This document shows, piece by piece, positions 8,422 to 17,280 of a stretch of DNA of 35,899 nucleotides. Location: positions 1 to 35,899 of the forward strand of contig JAHFUL010000015.1 in assembly GCA_023265155.1 (NCBI GenBank), given 5' to 3'. Numbering within the stretch: position 1 is the stretch's first letter; each line of letters opens with the position of its first letter. The notes beneath the pieces were generated by a model that was given only the letters and a program-made list of their open reading frames with translations, searched no databases and had not been told where the DNA came from. The position numbers and the translations under genes are program-made. Origin of the DNA: Acidobacteriota bacterium. GTDB taxonomy: Bacteria > Acidobacteriota > Vicinamibacteria > Vicinamibacterales > CAVVIG01.

Positions 8422-9687
8422 ATGGTCGTGCTGGCGATCCATTCAGGTGTGCAGCTCGGTGGATCCACGCTCAACGCCGGCTTCGCGATCAAAAGCCTGA
8501 CGCAGCGCTCGCACCGGGTCCATGCGCTGAACCGATACGAAGACGATGAGGGCTCCCGCTACCTGAGGCGGTGTGGAGCCGAGATGGTCTACTTTCCCGG
8601 CTTTTCTCTTAAGATGAACACAACGACGATTCTGGAGAGCACCGACCCGTCATTGAAGCGCGAGCTCATCACGACGGTGCAGGATGTCGTGAAGTGGGTC
8701 ACCGGGTTTTTCCTGACTATCACCCACATCTGGCGATATGCGCCGGATGTCGTCTACCTCACCGAATCGGCGCTGCTGCAGTGCGCGCTGGCGGCACGGT
8801 GCCTGAGGGTCCCCGTCGTGTGCGAGATGCAGGCGGAGCTGATCAGGGGGCGGTGGGGGCTCCGGCGGTCGTTCTATCTGGGGCTGTTGAAGAGCGTCGA
8901 CATCGTCTATGGGATCACTCCCTTTCACGTTCAGCCGCTTCTGGAGGGTTCGGCGCGCGAACGCGACGTACGGGTCATTCCGAATACGATCGATCCCACG
9001 TCGTGCGCCGGACAGGCGCGCGACATCCACGCGGCGTTCACCGTACCGGCCCACAAGAAAATCGTCGCGTATTTCGGCGGCGCCAGTCCGAGCAAGGGCT
9101 ACACCCTGTACCTCGAGATCGTGCGACGGATGGCGCGACTGCGCGACGATGTGGTGTTCCTTCTTGCCGGGCCGTTTCAGGGCGACTTTCGTTCGGAATG
9201 GGCCGTCGGGTCTGCGCGCCACGACTTCGAACACACGCAGTACGTGTTCGAATTCGTGAAAGCCAACGCACTGCAGGACGCTGTCCGAATCGTGGGAGAA
9301 GTGACCGACGTGCTCACGATCATCGGTCGAGCCGATCTGGTCGTGTCCACGAATACCTTCCCCCATTTCTCCCGGACGATTATCGAAGCCTTTCATGCCG
9401 GGGTTCCGATTCTGGCCTCCAGAGACAAGTTCAGTCTGGACATCGTCGAGGACGGCGTCAACGGCTTGCTCGCGGACGTGGACGACGTCGACGAGTGGGT
9501 CGCGAAAGCGCAGGCGGTGCTGAACAGCCCCGCCAACGGCCGCCGCCTCGGTCTGGAGGGCCGAAACACCTACCGCTCGCGGTTCGACGAGGCGATGGTG
9601 TCGCAGCAGATCGTCGCGATGTTCGAAGGTCTCGCCGAGCGCGCCAGCCGCTCGGCGTCGACACGCGGGAGCGCGCACCGCCGTTAG
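8422..9687 (+). CDS. Glycosyltransferase family 4
   Basis: A 421-aa GT-B fold glycosyltransferase. The N-terminal half opens with MVVLAIHSGVQLGGST, a family-typical strand plus glycine-rich loop. The C-terminal donor-binding domain carries KIVAYFGGASPSKGY near residues 212-226 and the retaining-GT4 pattern HFSRTIIEAFHAGVPILAS near 315-333, in which the Glu contacts the nucleotide sugar. It probably acts at the cytoplasmic face on the lipid-linked glycan. It starts with ATG 18 bases after the polymerase and is followed 16 bases later by another GT4. Donor and acceptor are unknown. Confidence 0.9.
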   Translation: MVVLAIHSGVQLGGSTLNAGFAIKSLTQRSHRVHALNRYEDDEGSRYLRRCGAEMVYFPGFSLKMNTTTILESTDPSLKRELITTVQDVVKWVTGFFLTITHIWRYAPDVVYLTESALLQCALAARCLRVPVVCEMQAELIRGRWGLRRSFYLGLLKSVDIVYGITPFHVQPLLEGSARERDVRVIPNTIDPTSCAGQARDIHAAFTVPAHKKIVAYFGGASPSKGYTLYLEIVRRMARLRDDVVFLLAGPFQGDFRSEWAVGSARHDFEHTQYVFEFVKANALQDAVRIVGEVTDVLTIIGRADLVVSTNTFPHFSRTIIEAFHAGVPILASRDKFSLDIVEDGVNGLLADVDDVDEWVAKAQAVLNSPANGRRLGLEGRNTYRSRFDEAMVSQQIVAMFEGLAERASRSASTRGSAHRR

Positions 9688-9703
9688 TCGGCAGCTGGCA
9701 GCG

Positions 9704-10975
9704 ATGCACACCGTGATCGTCTCGCGCGGAAGATTCCCCGGGTACGACGGCCCCGCGCGACGCGTGAAATACCTTGGCGCGGGCCTCGCCGGCAACGGTT
9801 GTGACGTGGCGCTGGTCGTTTCCTATCCGCCCAATCCGGTCCCCTGCGGCCCCGAGTTCGAGACCGCGTACGGGTACCGGTACATGCACACAATGACGTC
9901 GCGGATGACGGACTCAACCGGCATCCTCAGGAAGCTGTACTACAAGATTCGCGGGACGCTGAACGTCTACAGTTCGGTTGGGACGATCCATGCGGCGAAG
10001 CGAGTGGACGCGATGCTCATCTGTGGCGTGGGATTCGTCGAGCTGCTGGTTGCCTGGTGCACAGCACGGCGTTTCGGCATTGTGCTCGCGGTCGACAAGA
10101 ACGACGTCAACTACCGGTTGAAATCGCAGTCGCGTGTCGGGGTGTACGGGCTCCTGTCTGGCATCAACATCGCCCTGAGCGATCTGCTGATGACGTCGTG
10201 CGTCGACGTCATTTTCACCGTCAACAGGCACCTGCACGATCTCTATTCCGGGCGGACGGCCGCCCGCGTCCGGTACATCATCCCCTCATTCGTCGATCGT
10301 CGAGAGCTCGACTCGCCCGAACATTCCGAAGACATCGACGCGCTGTTCGACCATTTCGACGGTTTCCGGTTCTTGAGCGTCGTGACCACGCCGCCGCATT
10401 CGTACGGCTTCGTCCCTTTCGCCGAGGCGCTCGGCTTGTTGAAATCGCGCTACCGCTTCCGCCTCTACCTCTTGTGCTCGAAGGACAAGGAGACGCTGAG
10501 GCGCGTGCACCAGTTGCTGACGGCGCATGGCCTGCAATTGCTCACGACCGTTCTCACGGAGATCGCGCCAGAGGTCGTGCAGTCGGTATATGCGGGCGCC
10601 GACATCATTCTGAATGCCCAGCAAGAGCCCGCGATCGCGGAAGGCGGTTTTCCCGGGAAGACCGCCGAAATTCTGGCGTCGCGGCGGCCAGTCGTGTCGA
10701 CGCTTTTCAGCGACGTTCACAAGTACTATGTTGACGGCGTGAACTGTCTCGTCGTCAACTACGACGATCTCAACTCTTACCTGACCGCCATTACCGCCTT
10801 GTGTGATTCGGCCGACCTTCGCGAGCGCATCGGCCGGGAAGGCCGGAAGACGGCGCTCGGAGCGTTCGAATACATCGCCGGAACGGGACCGCTCAAGGAC
10901 GATCTGGCCCAAGCCGTCAACGATTCACGTGCCGTGCGCGAGAGGAGGTACAGGCATGAGCCGCGTCTTCATTGA
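9704..10975 (+). CDS. Glycosyltransferase family 4
   Basis: A 423-aa GT-B enzyme. The N-terminus MHTVIVSRGRFPGYDGPARR leads into a Rossmann half-domain. The C-terminal domain has FLSVVTTPPHSYGF near residue 225 and the donor-site stretch EGGFPGKTAEILASRRPVV near 311-329, which replaces the commoner E..G.P pattern by GKTAEIL..RRPVV. That form is seen in GT4 members from surface-polysaccharide clusters. The stop lies 20 bases inside the next gene, whose AGAGGAGG ribosome site and start are within this coding sequence, a sign of tight coupling. Specificity is unknown. Confidence 0.88.
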   Translation: MHTVIVSRGRFPGYDGPARRVKYLGAGLAGNGCDVALVVSYPPNPVPCGPEFETAYGYRYMHTMTSRMTDSTGILRKLYYKIRGTLNVYSSVGTIHAAKRVDAMLICGVGFVELLVAWCTARRFGIVLAVDKNDVNYRLKSQSRVGVYGLLSGINIALSDLLMTSCVDVIFTVNRHLHDLYSGRTAARVRYIIPSFVDRRELDSPEHSEDIDALFDHFDGFRFLSVVTTPPHSYGFVPFAEALGLLKSRYRFRLYLLCSKDKETLRRVHQLLTAHGLQLLTTVLTEIAPEVVQSVYAGADIILNAQQEPAIAEGGFPGKTAEILASRRPVVSTLFSDVHKYYVDGVNCLVVNYDDLNSYLTAITALCDSADLRERIGREGRKTALGAFEYIAGTGPLKDDLAQAVNDSRAVRERRYRHEPRLH

Positions 10976-11978
10976 TCGGTTCAATCCTGGATCGTTGGAT
11001 CGATCGATGGCGGCGGCGCTCGAATGGATCGGCGCGCCAACGGCGATCCCCGCGGGCGCGCGGGTGTTCATCAAGCCGAACCTCACCTGGCGGACGCCGA
11101 CCCCTGGCGTCACCGTCACCCCATTGTTCCTCCGCCGGCTCGTCGAAGGCCTGATCCCGTTCACCTCGAACATCACGGTCGGTGAGTCGGAGGGCGGCCA
11201 AGCCTGCTTCCAGGCGGAAGACGCCTTCGAGCAGCACGGATTGTACGATCTCGCCGCGGAGTATGGCATCCGCGTCGTGAACCTGAGCCACGATCACCAG
11301 GAACAGGTGACGACCGTCGTCGCCGGGCGTCCGGTTTCGGTGGCGCTGCCGCGTCTTCTCCTTCACGACGTCGACGTCTTCATCACGGTGCCGGTTCCCA
11401 AGATGCACGCCTTGACTGTGGCGAGCCTGGGATTCAAGAACCAATGGGGGTGTCTGGGCGACAAGATGCGGGTGACGCAGCATCCGCAGTTCGACCGTGC
11501 GATTATCGCGATCAACCGACTGGTGAAGACACGGTTCTGTATCTTCGACGGCACGCACGTCCTGGATTACACAGGCCCTCTGATGGGCGAGCCGGTGCCG
11601 ATGAACCTGATCGTGGCCGGCGACGACGTCGGCGCGGCTAGCCTGGCATGCTGCGCCGTCATGAAGCTGGATCCGATGAGCGTTCCGCACCATCGCGTCG
11701 CGCGGCGGGAGGGGATGTTTCCTGACAGCCTGGCAGCGGTCACCTGTAACCGCGACCCCCGCGAGCTCGCGGACCGACAGTTCCGTCTGAAGCGATCGTC
11801 GATCAACTACATCCAACTTGCCGCGTTTCGCACGACGTGGATCAACCGGATGTTCTACGACTCAACCGTCGCGGATTTCCTGCACGAGGTGCTCTGGTTC
11901 ATCCGGAAAAATCCGTTCGTCAGCCGGCTCCTGTACGGCCGGTTCGGGCCCGGCGAAGCGCGCCGCGGCGGCTGGTAG
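10956..11978 (+). CDS. DUF362 domain-containing protein
   Basis: A 340-aa protein matching DUF362 (PF04015). IKPNLTWRTPTPG near residues 38-50 is the family hallmark. It is followed by GESEGGQACFQAEDAFEQHG near 72-91 and FITVPVPKMHALTVASLGFKNQWG near 142-165. Many DUF362 proteins carry a CxxCxxC ferredoxin module; none is visible here, so this is the short form without iron-sulfur clusters. The ATG at 10956 is chosen for the AGAGGAGG at 10941-10948 and the family N-terminus, although the frame is open upstream. Its position between two GT4 genes is unusual and suggests a glycan-related task, but the biochemistry of such proteins is not settled. Confidence 0.85.
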   Translation: MSRVFIDRFNPGSLDRSMAAALEWIGAPTAIPAGARVFIKPNLTWRTPTPGVTVTPLFLRRLVEGLIPFTSNITVGESEGGQACFQAEDAFEQHGLYDLAAEYGIRVVNLSHDHQEQVTTVVAGRPVSVALPRLLLHDVDVFITVPVPKMHALTVASLGFKNQWGCLGDKMRVTQHPQFDRAIIAINRLVKTRFCIFDGTHVLDYTGPLMGEPVPMNLIVAGDDVGAASLACCAVMKLDPMSVPHHRVARREGMFPDSLAAVTCNRDPRELADRQFRLKRSSINYIQLAAFRTTWINRMFYDSTVADFLHEVLWFIRKNPFVSRLLYGRFGPGEARRGGW

Positions 11979-11989
11979 TTCGAGACGAG

Positions 11990-13180
11990 TTGCGCATTCT
12001 CTTCCTGAACCACAACATCGCTCGCAAAGGCGGCACCTTTTATCGCTCGTACCACGCCGGCCGCTTCCTCGCCCGCGCCGGTCACGCCGTGACGCTGCTC
12101 GCCATTTCCGCGAACAGCCGCGCGAGGTTCACGCGGGAGACGAGCGAGGGCGTTGAGCTCGTGCACTCGCCGGACCTGTTGTGGGGCTTGGGGCGAACCG
12201 GTTGGGATCCGTTCGACACGCTGAGCCGTATCGGTTATCTGCAGGGGCGCCGTTGGGACATCGTTCACGCCTGGGACTGCCGGCCCGTGGTGATCCTTCC
12301 CGCGCTCTTTGCGCGGCGCTCGTCCCGCGCGAGCGGCGGGAAGCTCGTCATCGACTGGTGCGATTGGTGGGGCCGCGGCGGGACGCAGGCGGAACGCCCG
12401 GGCCGGGCGGCGAAGGTGCTGTACGGGCCGATTGAGACGTTCTTCGAGGAGGCCTTCCGCACGCGCGCCGATGCGACGACGGTGGCGAGTCGCGCGTTGC
12501 GCGAACGGGTGGTGCGCCTCGGCGTGCCCGCTGGATCGGTCATGGTGCTGCCTGGCGGCTCGGACACCGAAGCGGTCCGACCCCATCCGAGGTCCGAGGC
12601 GCGGGCGCGCTTGGGCATCGACGCCGGCGAGTGGGTGGTCGGGTACGTTGGCGCGCTTCCGCGAAAAGAAGGCGAGTTGCTTCGAGACGCACTCGCCGCC
12701 GCCCGGGGGCTCATCCCGAACCTGCGCTTCATGGCCATCGGCGTGACGATTGCGGGGACGACGCTTCCACTGCGGAGCGTCTTAGGCGACTGTGGCGACT
12801 GGCTGACCGATACGGGACGTATCCCATTCGACCAGATGGGGCTGTATCTGTCGGCGTGCGACGCCGTCGTGCTGCCGATGCTGCGCAATGTGTCCAACGA
12901 AGCCCGATGGCCCTCGAAGATCAACGATTACATGGCGGCAGGACGACCGGTCGTGGCCACGCCAGTTGGTGAAGTCGAACCGTTGCTCGCACGAGGCATC
13001 GGCATCGCGGTCCAACCCGAGGCCCGCTCGATCGCACAGGGTCTGGCCGATCTCAGGCGACGCCCGACGGAAGCGGAGCAGTGCGGCCGGCGCGGTCGAG
13101 CGCTGGCGGAGGACGAGTTCAATTGGACGAGCGTCGCCGCGCGGCTCGAACAGCTCTATGAGCGCGTTCACGCCGGCTGA
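11990..13180 (+). CDS. Glycosyltransferase family 4
   Basis: A 396-aa GT-B glycosyltransferase. I place the start at the TTG of 11990, which gives the canonical N-terminus RILFLNHNIARKGGT; the frame is open far upstream but only over the DUF362 gene. The C-terminal half has VGYVGALPRKEG near residues 219-230, CDAVVLPMLRNVSNEARWPSKINDYMAAGRPVVATPVGEV near 290-328, with the donor-binding SKINDYMAAGRPVV region. That sequence is the commoner GT4 C-terminal pattern. It closes the run of glycosyltransferases and is followed four bases later by the deoxy-amino-sugar genes. Donor unknown. Confidence 0.87.
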   Translation: MRILFLNHNIARKGGTFYRSYHAGRFLARAGHAVTLLAISANSRARFTRETSEGVELVHSPDLLWGLGRTGWDPFDTLSRIGYLQGRRWDIVHAWDCRPVVILPALFARRSSRASGGKLVIDWCDWWGRGGTQAERPGRAAKVLYGPIETFFEEAFRTRADATTVASRALRERVVRLGVPAGSVMVLPGGSDTEAVRPHPRSEARARLGIDAGEWVVGYVGALPRKEGELLRDALAAARGLIPNLRFMAIGVTIAGTTLPLRSVLGDCGDWLTDTGRIPFDQMGLYLSACDAVVLPMLRNVSNEARWPSKINDYMAAGRPVVATPVGEVEPLLARGIGIAVQPEARSIAQGLADLRRRPTEAEQCGRRGRALAEDEFNWTSVAARLEQLYERVHAG

Positions 13181-13184
13181 CACT

Positions 13185-14087
13185 ATGCGGATACTCGTCC
13201 TCGGCGGCGAGGGGATGCTCGGTCACAAAGTGTTTCAGACCCTCAGTCCGCGGTTCGAGACGTGGGCCACGGTCCGTGGACCGGCGGGCGCGGCGCGCCA
13301 GCTGCCAGTCTACGCGATGGCCGACGAACGGTCGGTGATCGGCGGCGTGGATGCGCATGATATCGACGGCGTCGTCCGCGCCTTCGAGCGTGCCAAGCCC
13401 GACGTCGTGGTCAACTGCGTCGGCATTGTCAAGCAGCGCGCCGAGGCGCACGACCCGCTCGTCTCGGTGACAGTCAATTCGCTGTTCCCTCATCGCCTTG
13501 CCGGGTTGTGCGGCGCGACGGGCGCCCGTCTGATTCAGGTGAGCACCGACTGTGTGTTCAGCGGACGGCGGGGTCGGTATGCGGAAACGGATGTCGCGGA
13601 TGCCGACGATCTGTACGGCCGCAGCAAGCTGCTCGGCGAGGTGATGGGGCCTGGCTGCCTGACCGTCCGCACGTCGATCGTCGGCCGCGAATTCCGGAGA
13701 CGGACCGGTCTGCTCGAATGGTTCCTGAACCAGCGTGGGCTCACGGTGCACGGCTATCGCCGGATGATGTTTTCGGGTTTTCCGACGAGGAGTTTCGCGG
13801 GCATCCTCGCCGCGGTTATCGAACGGCATTCGGGCCTTGAAGGGCTCTACCATGTCGCATCCGCGCCGATCAGCAAATACGATTTGCTGGTGAAGCTCCG
13901 AGACGCGCTGAAGCTCGACATCGCCATCGAGGCGATCGACGGTCCATGCATCGACCGCACCCTGGACGGCTCACGCTTCGTCAACGACACGGGATATTCG
14001 ATTCCGACCTGGGATCAACTGATCGCCGATATCGCGGCCGATCAGACGCCGTACGAAGAATGGAGAGCGCAGCATGCAACCGCTTGA
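13185..14087 (+). CDS. RmlD-like sugar-nucleotide reductase of the UDP-L-deoxyaminosugar trio
   Basis: A 300-aa extended SDR. The NAD(P) motif GGEGMLGHKVF lies at residues 7-17, VVNCVGIVKQ near 77-86, the catalytic-region STDCVFSG near 119-126, and the YGRSKLLGE motif (Y...K) near 143-151. It overlaps the next gene by 14 bases. With the dehydratase/5-epimerase and 2-epimerase downstream it fills the place of FnlB/WbjC/CapF or WbvR, which reduces the 4-keto intermediate. FnlB/CapF proteins are about 370 aa with a C-terminal cupin; this one lacks the cupin and is RmlD-like, which resembles WbvR of the UDP-L-QuiNAc route. The ATG at 13185 fits the family N-terminus. Confidence 0.83.
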   Translation: MRILVLGGEGMLGHKVFQTLSPRFETWATVRGPAGAARQLPVYAMADERSVIGGVDAHDIDGVVRAFERAKPDVVVNCVGIVKQRAEAHDPLVSVTVNSLFPHRLAGLCGATGARLIQVSTDCVFSGRRGRYAETDVADADDLYGRSKLLGEVMGPGCLTVRTSIVGREFRRRTGLLEWFLNQRGLTVHGYRRMMFSGFPTRSFAGILAAVIERHSGLEGLYHVASAPISKYDLLVKLRDALKLDIAIEAIDGPCIDRTLDGSRFVNDTGYSIPTWDQLIADIAADQTPYEEWRAQHATA

Positions 14088-15138
14088 CGGGAAGCGCGTG
14101 CTCATCACTGGCGGGACCGGCTCGCTCGGACAGTTACTCGTGCGTCGGCTGCTGACGGGCGAACTGGGCCGGCCGCACAAGATCATCGTCTTTTCGAGAG
14201 ATGAGGCGAAGCAGCACGCGATGCGGGTGCAGTACCGGGAGCGGCGCGTCGTCACCGACGAAGTGATCTTCAAAGATTCGGAAGCGGTGCTCGAGTTTCG
14301 AATCGGAGACGTGCGCCGATTCGCAAGCGTGGCGGGGGTCCTGCGTCATGTCGACGTGGTCTTCAACGCCGCGGCCCTCAAGCAGGTGCCGACCTGCGAA
14401 TACGTACCGTACGAGGCGGTGTTGACCAACGTCGGCGGTCCGGAACACATCGTTCGGGCGATCGAGGAACTGTCTCTCCCGATCGAGACCGTCGTCGGCG
14501 TCTCGACCGACAAGGCGTGCAAGCCGGTCAACGTCATGGGCATGACGAAGGCGCTGCAGGAGCGCGTGCTCATCCAGGCGAACCTGCGCTGTCCCGGAAC
14601 GCGTTTCATCTGCGTCCGGTACGGCAACGTGCTGGCTTCACGCGGCTCGGTGATCCCGTTGTTCCTCGACCAGATTCGAAACGGCGGACCGGTGACGATC
14701 ACCTCGCCCGACATGACGCGTTTTCTCCTCAGCCTGAACCAGGCCATCGACACCATTTTTGCCGCGGTGCGCGACGCGGGTCGCGGCGAGACCTACATTC
14801 CGCGGGTGCCGACGGCCCGCGTGGTCGATCTCGCAGCAGTCATGATTGGCGACCGGCCGATCCGGACTGTGATCATCGGGACGCGGCCCGGAGAGAAGTT
14901 GCACGAGATTCTGGTCTCGGAAGAAGAGTGCTGGCGCACCGTCGAACGCGGCCGTCACTACGCGATTCTGCCGATGCTCCCCGAGCTGCGCGACGGACAT
15001 TCCGTGGAGGCGCCGCTCCCGCGTGAGTACAGCTCGGCGGACGAGGTGATGGACCGGGGAGCGCTTGCGACCCTCCTCCACCAGCATCAGCTGGCGCTTG
15101 ACGAGGCCGAGGGCCTCGAGCCGGAATTGCTTCGATGA
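14074..15138 (+). CDS. fnlA: UDP-GlcNAc 4,6-dehydratase/5-epimerase (FnlA/WbjB/CapE type)
   Basis: A 354-aa CapD_N-type SDR enzyme that converts UDP-GlcNAc to a UDP-2-acetamido-2,6-dideoxy-4-hexulose, the first step to UDP-L-FucNAc or L-QuiNAc. The NAD(P) motif ITGGTGSLGQLLV is at residues 10-22 and NAAALKQVP near 98-106. The catalytic region has STDKA from residue 144 and a Met155-x-x-x-Lys159 pair in place of the usual Tyr-x-x-x-Lys, a hallmark of this family. SPDMTRFLLSL near 209-219 is also typical. It overlaps its neighbours on both sides (14 bases upstream, ATGA downstream), in line with one pathway. Length agrees with FnlA-type enzymes. Confidence 0.9.
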   Translation: MQPLDGKRVLITGGTGSLGQLLVRRLLTGELGRPHKIIVFSRDEAKQHAMRVQYRERRVVTDEVIFKDSEAVLEFRIGDVRRFASVAGVLRHVDVVFNAAALKQVPTCEYVPYEAVLTNVGGPEHIVRAIEELSLPIETVVGVSTDKACKPVNVMGMTKALQERVLIQANLRCPGTRFICVRYGNVLASRGSVIPLFLDQIRNGGPVTITSPDMTRFLLSLNQAIDTIFAAVRDAGRGETYIPRVPTARVVDLAAVMIGDRPIRTVIIGTRPGEKLHEILVSEEECWRTVERGRHYAILPMLPELRDGHSVEAPLPREYSSADEVMDRGALATLLHQHQLALDEAEGLEPELLR

Positions 15139-16235
15139 AGGTCGTGACGATTCTCGGCACGCGGCCCGAGATCATTCGGCTGAGCCGTGTCATCGAAACG
15201 CTCGACGCCGTGTGCGAGCATCGAATCATTCACACGGGGCAAAACTTCGATCCAGCCCTCAGCGAGATCCTTTTTCGCGAGCTGGGCGTTCGCGCGCCCG
15301 ACTACCAGCTGACCGGCGGAGCCGCTGGCTTCGGACAACAGGTCGGCGAGATGTTCGCAGCGGTCGACGACCTGCTGAAAGCGGAGCGTCCGGACGCCGT
15401 CCTCATTCTTGGCGACACGAATAGCGGATTGTGCGCCCTCCTCGCGAAACGCCAGGGCATTCTGGTCTGTCACATGGAGGCGGGCAACCGATGCTATGAC
15501 GACAGGGTGCCCGAAGAGGTGAACAGGCGCGTCATCGACCACAGTAGCGACGTCTTGATGCCATACACCGAACGCAGCCGGCAGAACCTGCTGCAGGAAG
15601 GGATCCCAGGCGAGCGGATCTACGTGACGGGGAATCCGATCTTCGAAGTGATTCGTCACTACGACCGCGGCATCGCGGCATCCGACGTGCTGAGCCGGCT
15701 GCAGATCGGCGCCGGCGGATACTTTCTTGTGACGATGCATCGCGCGGAGAATGTGGATATTCGAAGCCGTCTGATCAGCCTGGTCGCAGCGCTGCGGCGC
15801 TTGAGCGACGGCTTCGGGAAGCCCATCATCATCAGCACGCATCCGAGAACCAGAGTCCGCATGCGGGACTTCGACCTCGACCACGGGGGCGATGGACAGC
15901 GGTTTCTCGACGCGCTGGGCTTCTTCGATTTCATTACCCTGGAGCGTCACGCGTGTTGCGTCATCAGCGACAGCGGGACGGTGCAGGAGGAATGCGCGAT
16001 TTTCGGCGTGCCGAACGTGACGATCCGCGATACCACGGAGCGACCCGAGACGCTGGAATGCGGCAGCAGCATCCTGAGCGGCGTCGATGCCGAGCGTATC
16101 GTCTGCACCGTGAAGACCGCGATGGCCCTGCCGGCGACGTGGACGCCGCCACCTGAGTACCTCGTCCCGAACGTCAGCGCCGCGATCGTCAAGATCGTGC
16201 TCACTTACCGGGCGCCCAGGTTCGATCGCGCCTGA
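15135..16235 (+). CDS. fnlC: UDP-N-acetyl-hexosamine 2-epimerase (FnlC/WbjD/CapG type)
   Basis: A 366-aa non-hydrolysing epimerase of the WecB superfamily. The N-terminus VVTILGTRPEIIRLSRVI is diagnostic. HMEAGNRCYDDRVPEEVNRRVID near residues 113-135 has the NRC..DRVPEE form found in FnlC/WbjD-type enzymes rather than the GLRT form of WecB. VTGNPIFEV near 162-170, MHRAENV near 201-207 and SDSGTVQEEC near 277-286 complete the family motifs. Joined to fnlA by ATGA. Given its partners it probably inverts C-2 of the 6-deoxy sugar nucleotide (last step to UDP-L-FucNAc or UDP-L-QuiNAc) rather than of UDP-GlcNAc. Confidence 0.9.
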   Translation: MKVVTILGTRPEIIRLSRVIETLDAVCEHRIIHTGQNFDPALSEILFRELGVRAPDYQLTGGAAGFGQQVGEMFAAVDDLLKAERPDAVLILGDTNSGLCALLAKRQGILVCHMEAGNRCYDDRVPEEVNRRVIDHSSDVLMPYTERSRQNLLQEGIPGERIYVTGNPIFEVIRHYDRGIAASDVLSRLQIGAGGYFLVTMHRAENVDIRSRLISLVAALRRLSDGFGKPIIISTHPRTRVRMRDFDLDHGGDGQRFLDALGFFDFITLERHACCVISDSGTVQEECAIFGVPNVTIRDTTERPETLECGSSILSGVDAERIVCTVKTAMALPATWTPPPEYLVPNVSAAIVKIVLTYRAPRFDRA

Positions 16236-16267
16236 GTCGCTCGGAAAACTCTGCATCGCTCACCCCG

Positions 16268-16939
16268 ATGGGATTTAGAAGCGTTGGGCAACACCAGCTG
16301 TTGTTGCGGGTCGTCTGCCGGCTGCGGAAACGGCGGTTTCAAATTCTGCGGCAGCTGCTGGACGCTGCGGCCGGCCCTGTCACACTCCTCGATATCGGCG
16401 GCACCGCGACCTACTGGGAGCTCGTCACCGACGGTCGGGTAGGCGAGAATCTGCGAATCACCCTGCTCAATACCGATTCGTCCCCAGCGACGTACACGAA
16501 CTTCGCGGCCGTCGCCGGCGACGGCCGCGCGATGCCGCGGTTCGCCGACAAGCAATTCGACATCGTCTTTTCGAATTCCACGATCGAGCACGTGGGAGAC
16601 TTCAACGACCAGATGCGTATGGCCGACGAAGTTCGGCGTGTCGGTCGGCGATATTATGTCCAGACGCCGAATCGGTATTTCCCGATCGAACCGCACTTCA
16701 TTTTTCCGTTCTTCCAGTTCCTCCCGGTGTGGTTGCGCGTATGCCTCGTGCTGCGTCTGAGGCTCGGCTGGTACGGATCCCGACCGACCAGAGAGCAGGT
16801 GCTCGCTGACGTAACCGGCATTCGCATGTTGACGCGGCGCGAGCTGCGGCAGCTTTTCCCCGATGCCGCGATCGTCGACGAGCGGTGGTGCGGACTCGTG
16901 AAATCGTTCGTGGCGTACACCGATCGTCCTGCGGCATGA
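16268..16939 (+). CDS. Class I SAM-dependent methyltransferase
   Basis: A 223-aa Methyltransf_11-like protein. Motif I is LLDIGGTATYWE near residues 40-51, and DIVFSNSTIEHVGD near 98-111 gives the post-motif acidic and IEHV elements. YVQTPNRYFPIEPHFIFP near 133-150 is common in methyltransferases of surface-glycan loci. The ATG at 16268 lies 32 bases after the epimerase. Its stop overlaps by ATGA with the ATG of a broken epimerase gene, which suggests the operon once continued directly into that gene. Substrate unknown. Confidence 0.85.
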   Translation: MGFRSVGQHQLLLRVVCRLRKRRFQILRQLLDAAAGPVTLLDIGGTATYWELVTDGRVGENLRITLLNTDSSPATYTNFAAVAGDGRAMPRFADKQFDIVFSNSTIEHVGDFNDQMRMADEVRRVGRRYYVQTPNRYFPIEPHFIFPFFQFLPVWLRVCLVLRLRLGWYGSRPTREQVLADVTGIRMLTRRELRQLFPDAAIVDERWCGLVKSFVAYTDRPAA

Positions 16940-17280
16940 ACGCCTTCGTCACCACCGGCGGCGCGGGTTTCATCGACAGCAACCTGGTCGACGGTCTGAT
17001 GGCGGACGCTCATCAAGTTCGGGCGTACGACAATCACTCGACCGATCGCCACGAGTGGACCCCACACCCGCCCGCAGCCGCGAACTGCGGTCGCTCCTCG
17101 AGGCGGAACGGTTCGAGGTCGTGTGTCATCAGGCGGCCAGGGGGAATGTCCGGGCGTCGATCGGTACGCGCCAGCTCGTATATGCTTCCACCGGGAGCTG
17201 CAGTCGCGCGATTACGTCTTTCGTGGGCGATGTGGTCAGTGCCAACCTGCTCGTGGTGGACAACGGAGACAACGAGGCAT
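16936..17280 (+). pseudogene. Broken NAD-dependent epimerase/dehydratase
   Basis: Pieces of an extended SDR (GalE-like) about 310 aa long are compressed into about 345 bases. The first piece reads NAFVTTGGAGFIDSNLVDGL, where an extra Thr and an Asp spoil the GGAGFIGS nucleotide-binding loop. A second frame carries VVCHQAARGNVRAS, then LVYASTG. A third step shows SRDYVF shifting frame into VGDVVSANLLVVDNGDNEAF, the usual end of the substrate domain. So at least two internal deletions and two frame changes are visible. It then runs at about 17280 into an oxidoreductase remnant. It retains the ATGA overlap with the upstream methyltransferase. It is not a plain copy of the intact epimerase at 29200, which differs in the middle motifs. 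Confidence 0.8.
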
